64,000 bases of DNA from Avena insularis (lineage: Eukaryota; Streptophyta; Magnoliopsida; Poales; Poaceae), in contig CM042686.1 of assembly GCA_023614405.1 (NCBI GenBank), positions 349,068,329 through 349,132,328 of the forward strand. The letters are read 5' to 3'. Under the pieces are notes generated by a model. The model did no database searches. It saw nothing but the letters and a program-made list of their open reading frames with translations, and had not been told where the DNA came from. Position numbers and translations under genes: made by a program. Below, piece after piece: positions 33,219 through 44,827 of this stretch. The number at the start of each line of letters is the position of its first letter. Position 1 is the first letter of the stretch.

Positions 33219-35893
33219 ATGTCAAGCGGAGACAAAGACGTCGGGGCTGGCCCTTCTCAGACCATGAGCGATGAAGAACAAGCAAAAAGAGCCAACCTCA
33301 AGTTTTGGCAGTTTGGCGATGACTTAAGCGGGTCCGATGAGGAGGCCGAAGCTACGGATCACGATGAAGTTGATGAGGAGGCCCAAGCTGTGGACCAAGA
33401 AGATGACGAGGAGTCTGAATATGAGGAGGGGGCCAAAGATGGCGACGATGATGGAAGCAGTAATGGTGATGAGGAGGCCGAAGCAAGTCATGGCGGTGAA
33501 CGTGTGGACGGTGATGGTGCCTCCCCGCCCGCTAGGAAGAAGAATAAGGTGGAAAGGCTGGAGTGGACACTGCCAAAACTTGGCACCAACCGCGAAGAGT
33601 TCACCCTTGTGAAACCGGGTGGCCAACCCTTGGAGCCTGTGAAGCTTGCCGCTGGGTATGGCCTACAAATTGGGTGCGTCATGTGGGATAGCATGAGCAT
33701 TAACCAAAGGACATAAGAAAGAACAAATAGTTACAAGAGCTCCTCATTGGGAAGATTCACAAATGGTACAAGTTCCTAGATGAGTATGATAACCAAAAGC
33801 TCAAAGGGAACAAGGTAAACAAGTTAGCCCTCACGAGGATGAGCACCGCCTTGAGCAGCTGGAAAAGCGGAGTGAAGAGGAGGATTAACGAGGGTAGAAG
33901 TTGGGAGGAGATAAAGAAGGTCGTGCCGATGCTCGACGAAGATGAATTCATCAAGTTCAAGGCGGACTTCACTTCTCTGGAAGGTCGGGAATGGACCGAG
34001 TGGGGGAGGAGTATGCGGGAGCTGAACATAGGTAACCAACATTGCGGAAGTGGTGGGTACCGAGGAAAAAAGGCCATTTGGGAAAAGGAGGACGCCGAGT
34101 ATGCCCGTCTAGGGAAAGATAACCCGTGGCACAAATTCATGGACGAACAGGTGATGCAGTTTTTTTGTGCCCGCTACTATCTCCACCCCGAACTCAAGGA
34201 ATTCGTTACCCATGACGATGATGTGTGGAAGTTCTAGAAAAAGCTGGTAAGGAATTTATCTCGGAGTAGATTTGCGTTTCGAATTAAGTAATGAAGCCAA
34301 ATTTCTAAATGGGATCACCTTCCTTCTCTTCAGAGATCTGAAGAAAAGTCTTGTGTGTCCAGTGTGAGCTCGTCCCAGGGGTCGATGGTGGACTCATGGT
34401 GGTACACGCCCTTCAAAAGGGCGACAAACATGTTCAACGGGAGGGCCAAGTCTGCGCCGCCGACTTCATTTGGCCACGTATCCGGCTATGGTATGTACGA
34501 AAAGATTTGTGACTTCAGGAAAGAGGAACCAAAGGAGAAGAACAAGAGGAAGGCCGTGGCGGCGGCAAAGGTTGAAGTCCTCCGGGAGCAGATGCAATAG
34601 ATGCCGAGGCTGATCGACGAGAAAGTGCAAGAGAAGATCCACGAGATGTTTCCCAATGAGCTGTGGGAGGGGATCACTGCCTGGAATGCGGCAGGTCGAC
34701 AAGGGTCGCTCGTGGTACCCAGCCTTTCCGGCAGCAACTTGATCCAGCATGTGTCGCCGAACATGGTGACGCCCGAGTCCGCTAACGTCGAGATGCACCC
34801 GGTTACTCCGGTGCCTCCTCCTGCCGGCGCTAACAGCAACGCGCAGACGGAGGTCGCTCTGGTGACACCTCCCGCCGGCGCCAACACAGAGCCGTAGGTC
34901 ACACCGATGCCCCCTCTGGCCAAAACTAAGGCACAACCGACGGTGCTTCATAAGGCATCTCAGCAGGAGGATGCTACTGGTGTCTCGACATTAGCCGATC
35001 TCAACGCCATCTGCAAGGTAATGACGCCGACCAACACATGCATGTTGATAACATTTCATCTCCTTTGCCTTTGATGACTAGCTAGCGCCATCTCACGATG
35101 CTTGTTCTTCAGAAGGACACTCCTTGCACGCTCTTGCATTACGTGGACGGTGATCTGAAGGATGTTGGCAAGGGCACAATTATTCAACCAAATAGCCACA
35201 CGATGCACCACAAGTCCATGGAGGATGATGTGTTCAAGGTCCGGCTAGCTCGGGTGTTGCCGGGGTGCGAAGACATGGACCCCCCAGCCAACCTCGAGGC
35301 GCTGATGATCATAAGAACCTTCAGGATTGCTATGGCTGGGTCTTCACATGGCCAAAGACCCAGATTCGGCTTGTGAAGGAACAACAAGTAACTCAGCGGC
35401 CAAATGTGCCCTTGCCGCGGCGGCCACAACAACCAGTCACCACCACCACCTCTCGTCACCAGCAATTGTTGGCCACCGCTTCACCGCCGCCTCCACATGG
35501 CAAGGCCACCGCTGCACTGCCGCCTCCACCTGGCAAGGCCGCCGCTGCGCTGACACCGCCCAAGGATGCACCTAGGGACAACATTAACGATGATGATGAT
35601 GATGACAACCCAGATAGGTGGATCAACACTAGCATCACCAACTCTTTGTTCATGCCAAACATGGATGAGCCCTACCGCGTTGGCGAAGACCCAAATGCTC
35701 ATACCAGAACATGCACGCGTCTGGACTTCCATGGTACCCTAGAGGAGACGCCTCTGGATGCTAGTGCCGCTAGTCCTTCTAAAGGCACCCATGGAATCAT
35801 TTTTAGCCCCACCACACTCCATAAGGCGGCGGATGAGCAGTTGGCTTCTAATGTCGAGACGAAGAAACCCCGCAAGAGAACCAAGAAGAATAA
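33219..35893 (+). pseudogene. Second CACTA gene (TnpA position), first part
   Basis: The ATG at 33219 starts an acidic N-terminus (Asp/Glu repeats to about residue 100) and a basic patch PARKKNKVE. Exons are 33219-34246, 34334-35017 and 35113-35893, with GT-AG introns 34247-34333 and 35018-35112. The middle holds LLIGKIHKWYKF and WEEIKKVVPMLDEDEFIKF. A block starting KDTPCTLLHYVDGDLKDVGKG is what I recall as DUF8039 of plant transposons. Pro-rich and Asp-rich linkers follow. A stop/frameshift lies near 33714 and others at 34234, 34598 and about 35305. A solo LTR interrupts the last exon. The role is unknown; by position it is the TnpA-like DNA-binding partner of the transposase. Confidence 0.75.
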
Positions 35894-38800
35894 TGTCAAC
35901 ACCCGGATTTTTAATCCCAGATGCCCGTTATGCCATACCTCGCAATCCCAGGATTACCATTTTTGCGAGACATAACGGATTGGATATCATAGTACATCAT
36001 CCATTACAAACCATACATAAGGTTTTACACAAATAAGGATCTCATGATCCAGTCTTTAATACAACAAGCAGCGGAAATAAACGATAGTGTAGCGGTGGGG
36101 TCCATCTTCAGGGGCACATGCAATCTTGTGAAGCGGATAGTCCTAGTTATCATAGTCGTCCTGCTGACCATCATCTTGATAATCTCCTTCATAGTCTGGC
36201 CATGATAATATCCAGGGACAAAAACCATGAGTACTCTTTAAGTACTTGCAAACTACTACTAACAAGGATTATGATTCTAAGTTAAAGGGCTGAATTTAAA
36301 GAATAACTATCAAGTTAAGTTTGAAACCTAAGCTGAGTTCTGAAGAAAGAAAGGATAAAATAAAAGTCTAGAATCACTTAAGGTGGGAAGCTATTTTCAT
36401 CTACACAACCCTGTTGTGGTCAAGTCAAGGTTCATCATTCATTTCAAGTTATTTAGAAAACATCTGACAACGAAACAGTATGGCCATTCCAACTGTCCAT
36501 AACCGCGGACACGGCTATTCAAATAGTTTGACACTCTGCATAGGTGGTACACTTTCCTCACAAGATTCGATACATCTGTCAGGGATAACCCTGAATCATC
36601 ATACTTGGTATGCAGATAATCAAACATAACCTTCCCTTTACACACCCTAGTACAAGCACCTCTCCTATGAGCATGGCCTCCCAACCATGACCATCAGTCA
36701 TCTTGGGCACTGCATAGGTGGACAACATTGAGAGGTAGCCTCAGCTCAAACCTCTCCCGTGAGGGAACTAATACTAATGCATATAAATTTCCAGCTAAGC
36801 CTTACCCAATTCAGGTAATGTGGTTGTACGGTAAATTTGGAATGGTATCGCATCCGAATCCAACCATCAGTTTTATAAAAAGGATTAAGGCTCATGCCTC
36901 ATCATTTTCATCATCATAAACCAATTGTTTTTCTCAACACATGTCAAAACATCTCAATAGAATGACTCATCCTTCCAAGGTTTTCACAACTCATTTTCAC
37001 CAAGTGTTCCCATCTAAAGTGACTCAAATTTTGATCTATTCTAAAACACTAGGTTAAGAGTGTTCACTAAGGTGGAAAGGTGGGATCAATCTCATGCCAT
37101 AGAATGACATCTAAGGGTTTCTAATTAGGTCAAGTTTTATACTCTTTATGCTACCTTCAAAATTAATTAAAGAACTTTGGGTAAACTAAGGGGGTGTGCT
37201 CAAAGTATGCTTAAGGCATCTTTACTAAACTATCTAGTTTTATTCTAGCTTGCTACAATAGCTTACTAAAGCATGTTTGCAAGGGTTAGCTTGCCACTAA
37301 TAGCTTGCCTTGGTTGGTGCAGTGGTTGAAGTTTTCTTCTTCTTCTTCTTGGTAGAACTCCTCCTCCTCGAAGGCTTGGTCGGTACTTGCGTCTAGAAAT
37401 ACATAGGGAGTGCACAGTCACCAAACAATACTTAACTTAGGCTAAGTAGTATTCTAAACCATACAATTGATGATCTATTATCATCCCAAACATTACAAGT
37501 TTTAATTCAATAGTTTCAACATTTTTATTTTAGAAAAGTAATTTCTACTCATTGAAATATTAACTACACTTTAATATTCACCACCAAAATATGGGATCAT
37601 GTGGACACATGTCCTCACCACATATTCTAACATGTGGGAATGAGATTTAAAGGTTGGATCAATATTACTTTGGTTTAAGTTTATTATTTAATGATTTAAA
37701 GTGACTAGAAATGCCTATATAGCATTATTTTGGTACTAGTCCAAAGTCACTGCCTGTAAACCTTAATATTATTACATATTTGGATAGATATGATGAAATG
37801 TGATTTTTGAGAGTTGGAATCAACTCAAAATCTAACTTGGTTGATTTTACAAAAATGTTTCAACTTGCAAAAGCTTTTGTCTTCTTATTTTTACTAGGAT
37901 AAATCTATGACTCTAAATGAATTAAATCCAACGGGCTTGGATAGAGCATTTCAATACCTTTCAGACAAAATTAGTTTCATGTAATTTGGATTTGTCAAAC
38001 TCACAGAATTGAATTTTGAAACATTGGACAGAAACTATATTCTAACTAAAAAGAAAAACCTAGATTTGAATCTACGGGCTTGCGCGGGAAAGGAAATGGG
38101 CCGGCCCAGTGGTGCTGCACGGCACAGGGCTCAGCTGATAGGGGGGTCCCGCTTGTCAGCGACACTTAACACGTGAAAAGGTAAGCGCGCTGTGGGCCGT
38201 GCGATTAGAGGCTAGATCTACGGCTGAGGGTCGTCGTCGACGATGGACGGGTCGCCGGTGAGCTTGAACCCTAGCGGCTTGGTGGGGGTCTACTGGGGGC
38301 GTACCAGGGCTCCAGCAGGGTCGGCGATGCGGGCGAACGAGGTGGAAGACGACGGCGAGGCGAGGCGTGGTCGCGGCGGAGCTTGGGGTTACTGGAATCA
38401 ACGACACCCTTCTTCTCTAGAGGCGGCGGCTTCGGCTCCAATTCCGGCGAGCTGCTGCTCCACTTGCTCAGGCGAGAGGTGGGTGAGGTTCAGAGAGGTG
38501 AGGGGAGTGTAATGGTGTGAGTCTTTGGTGCTGGGGAGTGCTCCTTTTATAGGCTCGACGGTGAGACCGAGCGGGATGGGCGGTCGATGGTGGCGACATG
38601 GCTACGGCGAGCTAGCGGCATGGATGGGGATGGCGATCGATGGGCGGTCCCCTGGCGGTGCTCTAGCGCTTCAATGCGGCCGTAGGGGCGGTGGCATGCA
38701 GTCGGGTGAGGTGGCGCTCTGAGAGGCAGAGGCGGCAGTGTCCACGGCGAGCGGGGGTGTCTGGGGTGTTCTCCAGGTCGAGGCGGAGCGGTGGGCACGG

Positions 38801-39751
38801 GATGGTGTCGAGCGGCGGATTGTGCACGCGGGGACAGGGCGCGCTCTGCGGGCGGCGGCGGCATGGTTGACAGGCTCGGGGCGCGGCGGTTCCTGGTCGT
38901 TTGGGTCGCTGTCCTTGGGCTGGGACTGGTTGGCGGTGGATGGCGGCCGGTGGCGTAGCTTTGTCGCGGTGGGGTGCCCAAGTGGGGGTTCGGCCTTAAT
39001 GGCCATGACCATTTGGTCGTGGCACAGTGTGGGGCTGGGCTAGAGAGGGTTAGGGGGAGTAGTGGAGAGGTTTTTGGTGGCAATTTGGGGAACAAGTTTG
39101 GCCAGAACACTATTTAAAATAGTAAATTTGTTTAGTTTGTAATCTGCCTGCCAAGTGTTTGATGAAATGGCCGCAAGAGAAAAAGTTTTGAATTTTGAGT
39201 TCAAATTTTTTGGGTGATCTCCACTATTGCTAGTTAGTCTCTGGTTGCAAGGGTTTTGAAAATGGAGCTCAAATACATGGTTTTTGAAATAGGGGTGATC
39301 TATGCATATGCATTAGATTCAATTTTAAACTGTCATTTAAAATAGTTTATAGAAGGTTTTTAGTAGATCAAAAGGTGGTCCTTGGTACCTCATTATGTGT
39401 ACTAGTAAGGGGTGTAAAGATCCATAATTGTTTCTGTTAAGAAATGAGTACTAGGAATAGCCAAAGTAGGCATAAGAGTTAAATTTGTCCAAATGACCAT
39501 TCCTTCATTTTAATTCTTTTTGATTTGATTTTATTTAGGAACAGTTTGAGAATGATGTAGATTATGTTTAAATCACTTAAGAAACATTTTAGAAGCAAAG
39601 GATCACACAATCATGGCAATTCAAAACAACTCCTATTTTAAATGCACACATATATGAATGCTTTCATTTTAAATTTGGAAAAGTTTTTGTTAACCCCATT
39701 TTTGGATGATTTGATCATGATAAGCTTGGATTGAAGTTTTGGGATGTTACA
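35894..39751 (-). mobile_element. Solo LTR of a long-LTR retrotransposon, minus orientation
   Basis: A 3858-bp block begins tgtcaacacccgg and ends gggatgttaca on the plus strand. It is flanked by a perfect 5-bp duplication aataa (35889-35893 and 39752-39756). It has no internal domain and no gag-pol motif, so it is a solo LTR left by recombination. Orientation follows from a minus-strand TATA box at 38544-38551 and from its likeness to the LTR at 44828, where the primer site gives the direction. A GC-rich island (38090-39060) is embedded in AT-rich sequence. It interrupts an exon of the second CACTA gene. Confidence 0.88.
38544..38551 (-). promoter_or_regulatory. TATA box of the solo LTR
   Basis: On the minus strand the text is cctataaaaggagcac, followed by a C-rich leader. 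It gives the LTR its direction. Confidence 0.6.
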
Positions 39752-39756
39752 AATAA

Positions 39757-40958
39757 GCAATCTTTGAGCCAACCGGGTCGAAAGAGGTCCCGGGCTCAGG
39801 ATGACCCGTTAACACAGCCCCCTGAGGGCACCTTGACCAGGGTTCACATAGCTAGTCAACCGATTCTGAGTGAGGAGCTGATCAAACACGCAAGTGGAGC
39901 GATGACTAACCTACAGCATGGTATTCTATATCTAGAGGAGTGCTTTCTTAAAGAAGAAAATCCATCGTACCCTGTATTCACGATCAATGTTACAACGGGC
40001 ATGGGCTTCGTCGATAATGCCCCCGCGAATATCTTCTTCATATCGTATGAGGACATCTTCAAGCTTTTCCATGGGAAGCGGATGAACTATAACTTGGTCC
40101 GCCTATACGTGCTCCATCAGGCGAAGAAGGTCAACAGAGAGAAGACCCCTAGCGTCGCGATAGTGGACCCCTACTTCATGCATGATAGCTAGTTGGTGGA
40201 TCCAGTGACCCGGGCCAGTGCAAGGAACTACCTCCAAAATTTCATGGTGGACAACAAGAGTGGAAAAGAGCTTATTTTTCCTTTCTTTCCCGAGTAAGTG
40301 CACACACTCGCTCATCGCCGTAACTTGTCCTTTCTTAGTTTTTGGTTGCTCTTTTTCCCACATTGTTTCGTTTCAATTGTTTTGCGCAGAGACAAATACT
40401 ACACACTGATCCTCATCCACCCGAGTTATTCGCTAGCCACGTACTTGGACTCGGGGAGCGAGTAAAAGAAGAAAGACTACACTAACATAAGGAGTCTTCT
40501 AGATGATGCTCTCGAGGTATATGCCAAAAATGGAGGCAAATTCAAGAAGGGGGCGGAAAATTTCAGGGATGGCAGACACGTGTTCAAACACGTAATGAAG
40601 TTCGCATGCGTCAAGCAGCCGGATAACAGTGTCAAGGAGGCCTACTACGCCCTCCATCACCCACAGGCGATCGTCCGGGATGCACACATCATTACGTTGC
40701 CATCTAGTATCCGAGCATGGGCCGAAGCTAAGGCAAGAATGGATGATGATGAACTTAAGGACGACTTCTTACGCATCCAGATTCAGATTGCGACCATCGT
40801 GCAAGAAGATGTCATCACAATGGGGGCTTATCCTGCTGAAGGGTGTCAGTAAGCGCGAGATCGAAGAACGGCGCATGGCGCAGGGTGACCATTGGACATG
40901 GACAACGAAAGATGACTACAAGCCGTTCTCGGCGCCGTGTAAAACAAAGTCTTCATGA
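39757..40958 (+). pseudogene. Second CACTA gene, C-terminal part with Ulp1-like region
   Basis: Coding resumes after the solo LTR (SLSQPGRKRSRAQDD), followed by about 130 residues with NIFFISYEDIFKLFHGKRM. Intron 40294-40389 joins in frame as PED-KYY. The last exon has DKYYTLILIHP, a LDS turn, DYTNIRSLLDDALEVY and CVKQPDNSVKEAYYAL. This layout resembles Ulp1/C48 cysteine protease domains common in plant transposons. By eye, however, the catalytic His is Tyr and the Cys position is Glu. Stops at about 40190 and 40463 and a shift near 40850 break it. The end is 40956-40958. Confidence 0.65.
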
Positions 40959-41199
40959 TGTAGTATTCCTAGCTAGCTAGCGCTCAGCTAATTTGTGTAT
41001 CTCGTGTGTGTTGTGTCATAAACTTTAACTTGCCTTAGCTCAAAACGGTTGTTGTTGGACTTCGTTTACTTATTGCCATATGTATGAAACTTAATAGCTT
41101 GCCTTAGATTGAATCCTTCTTTTTTGTGGAGATGCATGTGATGAACCTTTTAATTCTTTCTGTTGCATGATATAGTACTTATATGCCTTGTGTATAGAG

Positions 41200-41451
41200 A
41201 TGCCGTGCTACGTGGTGTTCAGAGGGAGGGTCACAGGAGTCTACGACGAGTGGGAGAATTATCACAAGCAAGTGAACAAGTTCAATGGCAATAGATACAA
41301 AGGATACCCGACGAGAGAGTAGGCGGAAGCTAGGTGGAGGAACCACCTCCTTAGAGAGCAGAGAGACAGGAACCAGATGAAGGCCTTGATGATCATGCTC
41401 CCCGTCTTGATCATCACCGCCATTGCGGTTGTACTCTACTCGGTCCTTTAG
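41200..41451 (+). pseudogene. Small ORF: RNase H1 N-terminal (viroplasmin)-like domain plus membrane helix
   Basis: 84 codons including stop. Residues 4-50 read YVVFRGRVTGVYDEW, then VNKFNGNRYKGYPTRE and AEARW, the pattern of the RNase H1 N-terminal hybrid-binding / Caulimovirus viroplasmin domain (PF01693 type). Residues 62-82 are a strongly hydrophobic helix, so a tail-anchored protein is possible. One TAG at codon 41 (41320-41322) is consistent with a CAG-to-TAG change. It lies 240 bases after the second gene and before the right subterminal repeats. A same-length relative is present in the other CACTA copy at 51895-52146. Confidence 0.72.
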
Positions 41452-41734
41452 TAGTTTAGGACTTGTCTAATGATGATGATCAACCTGTTGTAATGTGTAA
41501 TGTATGAGAAGATGAGATCAACTCGTTCTAGACTTGTATAATATTCGGGCACTTGTCACTATGTCGGGTTCTAATTGATGTGATGATGTATAATTCTATC
41601 TGTATTATTATCTCTGTTTCTATACTGTTGTGTATCTGTATAAATACCTATATATATACCTGTATAAATACCTGTATGTGTACCTATATAAATACCTTAG
41701 ATCCCCGTATTATGTATACCTGTACGAAACATCA

Positions 41735-42020
41735 GTGGGCATGTTTTATTCAGCTAGTGGCGCATCTACTATTAGTGGTGCATCTTTTATTCAGCCAGTG
41801 GCGCATCTAGTATCAGTGGCGCATTTGGATATATGCTCCACTGGTAAAATATCAATGGCGCATATTGAAGGTGCGCCACCGGTTGTCCCACTATCAATGG
41901 CGCATATTTGATATGCGCCATTGATAAATAATTACTAATGGCGCAACACTAGTGGCGCATCCCATATGCGCCATTGGTAGAAAAAAATATGCTCCACTGA
42001 TAAGCAATTCTCTACTAGTG
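41735..42020. repeat. Right subterminal repeats and terminus of the CACTA element
   Basis: Repeated agtggcgcat/atgcgccat arms occur from about 41738 to 42000, for example the palindrome at 41891-41930. The end is agcaattctctactagtg. Before it (41633-41700) is a short AT-rich tandem repeat of tgtataaatacctatata type. Confidence 0.88.
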
Positions 42021-44811
42021 ATTGTCTCTGTAATACTTATACTTATGTTTGTAATCGGATTGAATAAATAAATTGTCGTTGTTTTACATGTCTCCATCTT
42101 TGAGAAGAACTTTGGTTTTCTACTTCTTGGCTCTATAATAGGATTAAATAATTAATAAAATATGAGAGTCTGTTAATGTGTTTTTTTGCTCGTCATCTTT
42201 CGTCTGTTTAGTTCTTCGCACGGTGCTTTGACTTTTTGACTGTCGAGTTTTCGATGGCCAACTTTCCTGTTTTATGTTCGATTTCAGCTACAAAGGTCAC
42301 TTCGTATGGTAGGTCATGGGTATCGAACATGTGCGAGATTGTCTCTTATGCCATTGTATAAGTTTTTTCTCGGACGCACGCTGTGTATGATTCCCGTGCA
42401 CAAGGAAACGACTCTCATAGTCGCCTGTTTCATCAGCTATATGTTTGGTCTTATCTCAATGGCCTAGAGCGGACTCACTCGAGTATGTTTTTACTTTCAT
42501 AACGCACATGGTCACATGCAACTACAAGAGTTTACTTTCTTTACTTCATTGACATGTTGTAAAATTCTATGGTTGTCAGATTCAAACAATTTGGTTATCG
42601 ACTATTTTTCGTTGATGTGTTTACCATGTTCTGCTTCTTATTTTGTTGGTTCAGTCTTTTCTCTTCCACTAACATGTAGCGTGATTATATCATCAAGCGC
42701 TCTTCCTACCAGTCGCACCCTGAGAGTGTAGAGAGAAGCCTAGTAATACACAATAAGAAATAAGTTTTGTTTCAAGTTACATGCCTGAACTACCTTGCAC
42801 ATCCATGTGCTGATTGAAGAAGTTCACTTTCATATGTTGTCTTTGAGAAATACAAATACACATTGACTATATATAACTATTGTGACAGTTGAGAAATTAT
42901 GTTGTGATTTTCTTGCTGTGTACTATGCTTATTTTCATAGAGTAACATGTTTTAAATGTTAATGGTCTTATTCTGTGCTATCATATGTAAATGCTACTAC
43001 CTACAATGCTTATTTCACCATGCCACTACAATCCAAAAAGATTCTCGTATGAAGAATATAGTGTTAATACTTTGTTTTTTCACATGTTTTCACAGCCACA
43101 ACTAGATCCGAATAGTTGTCACAATGAGAGAGCAATAGGTGTATTGATTAGATTGCTCAAAAGGAAATTGATTAAATTGCTTCATGTGGGTTCACTTGGC
43201 GCAGATTGATTCTCCTTGAAACATTTATTGGTGCAATGTCCCTTGTTCATTCTGAACTTCAGGATTTGCAGATTCTAGGCATGTACTACTTGAACTGGCG
43301 AAACACTCATGGTGGTCAACTAGGAAACATTTTCTTCATGATAATGCTTCTTATAAGGGTACAAATCGTACCATTCTATGGTTTTGGCTCCACGCCGGCT
43401 CTCTAACAAGGTTGAAATAGCACTCAAGGTTTCCAAAGCCAACAATACAAGAGCGAATAATAAGAGTACTAGGAATGGTTATCAATCCATCCAGCATCCA
43501 AATCAATACCCTGCATGAGGATAGGTGAATCACGCAACTTATCTCTCGGGCATCCTCACTTTCCTTGCATATCGTTTCTATGGGCATGCACAAATCCTCA
43601 GTGTAGACTCCCATGTATTAAATCTACAAAGCTACTACAAAAACTAATCTATTGATACTTCAAAACTTTCAGGTTGCGTAATCTACTACATGACATCACT
43701 TGCAAAACTTCATACTTCCATATCCTTTTGTTGGATTAGATGAACTATTCGTATTCTTTGGGGCGTCATCTTCCAAGTATTTCAACTAACTCATTCTCCA
43801 TATATTCAACACATCATTTTAGCTTCAAGGGCTTAAGATACAGAAGAATAGATTCTAGAGAAAAGAAAACTACGAAGAAAATAATCCTACCCATGCAAAC
43901 TAGCTCATACAACAACAATCATACAAACATACAACCAAGAAATCAACACGCAAGCAAACACTTACATAACAACATTATAGAGGTTTAAACCTAGTAGTAT
44001 ATAACCACAAAATAGTTTTAAAATTTTATAAACAATACTATAGTAAGATAGAGAAACATATATGCAATAAACAAAATTTGTCCAAAACAGAACATCAGGC
44101 TTCATGAATTTTTCTGACCAACTTATGCATGTCAAGAATTTTAGACAATTTTTCTACTGGTAGTATAGGTAATTACGCTTGAGATCATGTTTTTACATAT
44201 TTTTCTGAGTTACCAGTAAAATACGTAAAATAGGGCAGCAAAACACGATGTGCAGAAAACTACATCTTCACAAACACAACTTTTATATAAAACCATCCAT
44301 TTAGTACTATATAGAATTCGGCGAAAATTCCAGGAACTTCATGGTTTCAAAATAGCAGATTCAGAACAATATAACACGCATCATGGTTAAATACAAACAA
44401 GCAAGCAACTAATATTCTCATACCACATAAGTTGGCAAGATCAATATGCTAACACGATAGCGATGATCTCCTAAAGAGATAAAACATGGTGGTCTAGATC
44501 TAACCGAACTTGTTGAGATATTCATTTATGTCATCCTACTTGTTCTTTTACCTGTAGGCCAACTCTCATATATGGATTTTCTTTATAGAAATATTTCTAA
44601 TAATATTTTCCAATTCTTATAGTGTTAATGGTAGGTCATCTCTTCTACTAGTCAAAAGAATGGATATCTAGAAGTCTTGAACAAGAAGAGGTCTTGGAAA
44701 AGATAAATAAAGATTACGAGAACTCTAATAAGTAAGAAATATGAGTTTACTCCTAGTAGAGATCTCCTATTTCTAATCCATTTTTAAGGTGACGATCGTA
44801 CAATCAACGCA
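42021..44811. other. Unassigned region right of the CACTA element
   Basis: Bases 42024-42190 continue the AT-rich, aataaataaa-containing blocks seen left of the CACTA element, as expected for one stretch split by the insertion. From about 42740 the text may include the internal domain of the minus-strand retrotransposon whose LTR begins at 44828, because its primer site points this way. No gag, pol or other protein motif was found on either strand and no matching second LTR was seen. Confidence 0.4.
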
Positions 44812-44825
44812 CAACTCTGATACCA
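44812..44825 (-). other. Primer binding site, tRNA-Met type, minus orientation
   Basis: On the minus strand the text is tggtatcagagttg, next to an LTR end ...gggtgttaca with two bases between. It matches the usual tggtatcagagcc initiator-Met site and shows that the element's internal part lies to the left. Confidence 0.85.
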
Positions 44826-44827
44826 TC

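Larger units (their letters stand above)
16170..42020 (+). mobile_element. CACTA (En/Spm) DNA transposon with nested insertions
   Basis: The left end is cactactagagaaaggcttat (16170) and the right end ...attctctactagtg (42020), forming imperfect terminal inverted repeats. A 3-bp target duplication att flanks it (16167-16169 and 42021-42023). Both ends carry arrays of palindromic subterminal repeats. It encodes a transposase, a second large gene and a small ORF, in that order. Its length of about 25.9 kb includes an Athila-like retrotransposon, a solo LTR and a MITE; without them it is about 12.7 kb, normal for a two-gene grass CACTA. All genes are broken, so the copy is non-autonomous. Confidence 0.93.

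Noticed and set aside
38243..39110. Open frames in the GC-rich island of the solo LTR
   Set aside because: Same reason: frames open on both strands because of base composition, inside a solo LTR.
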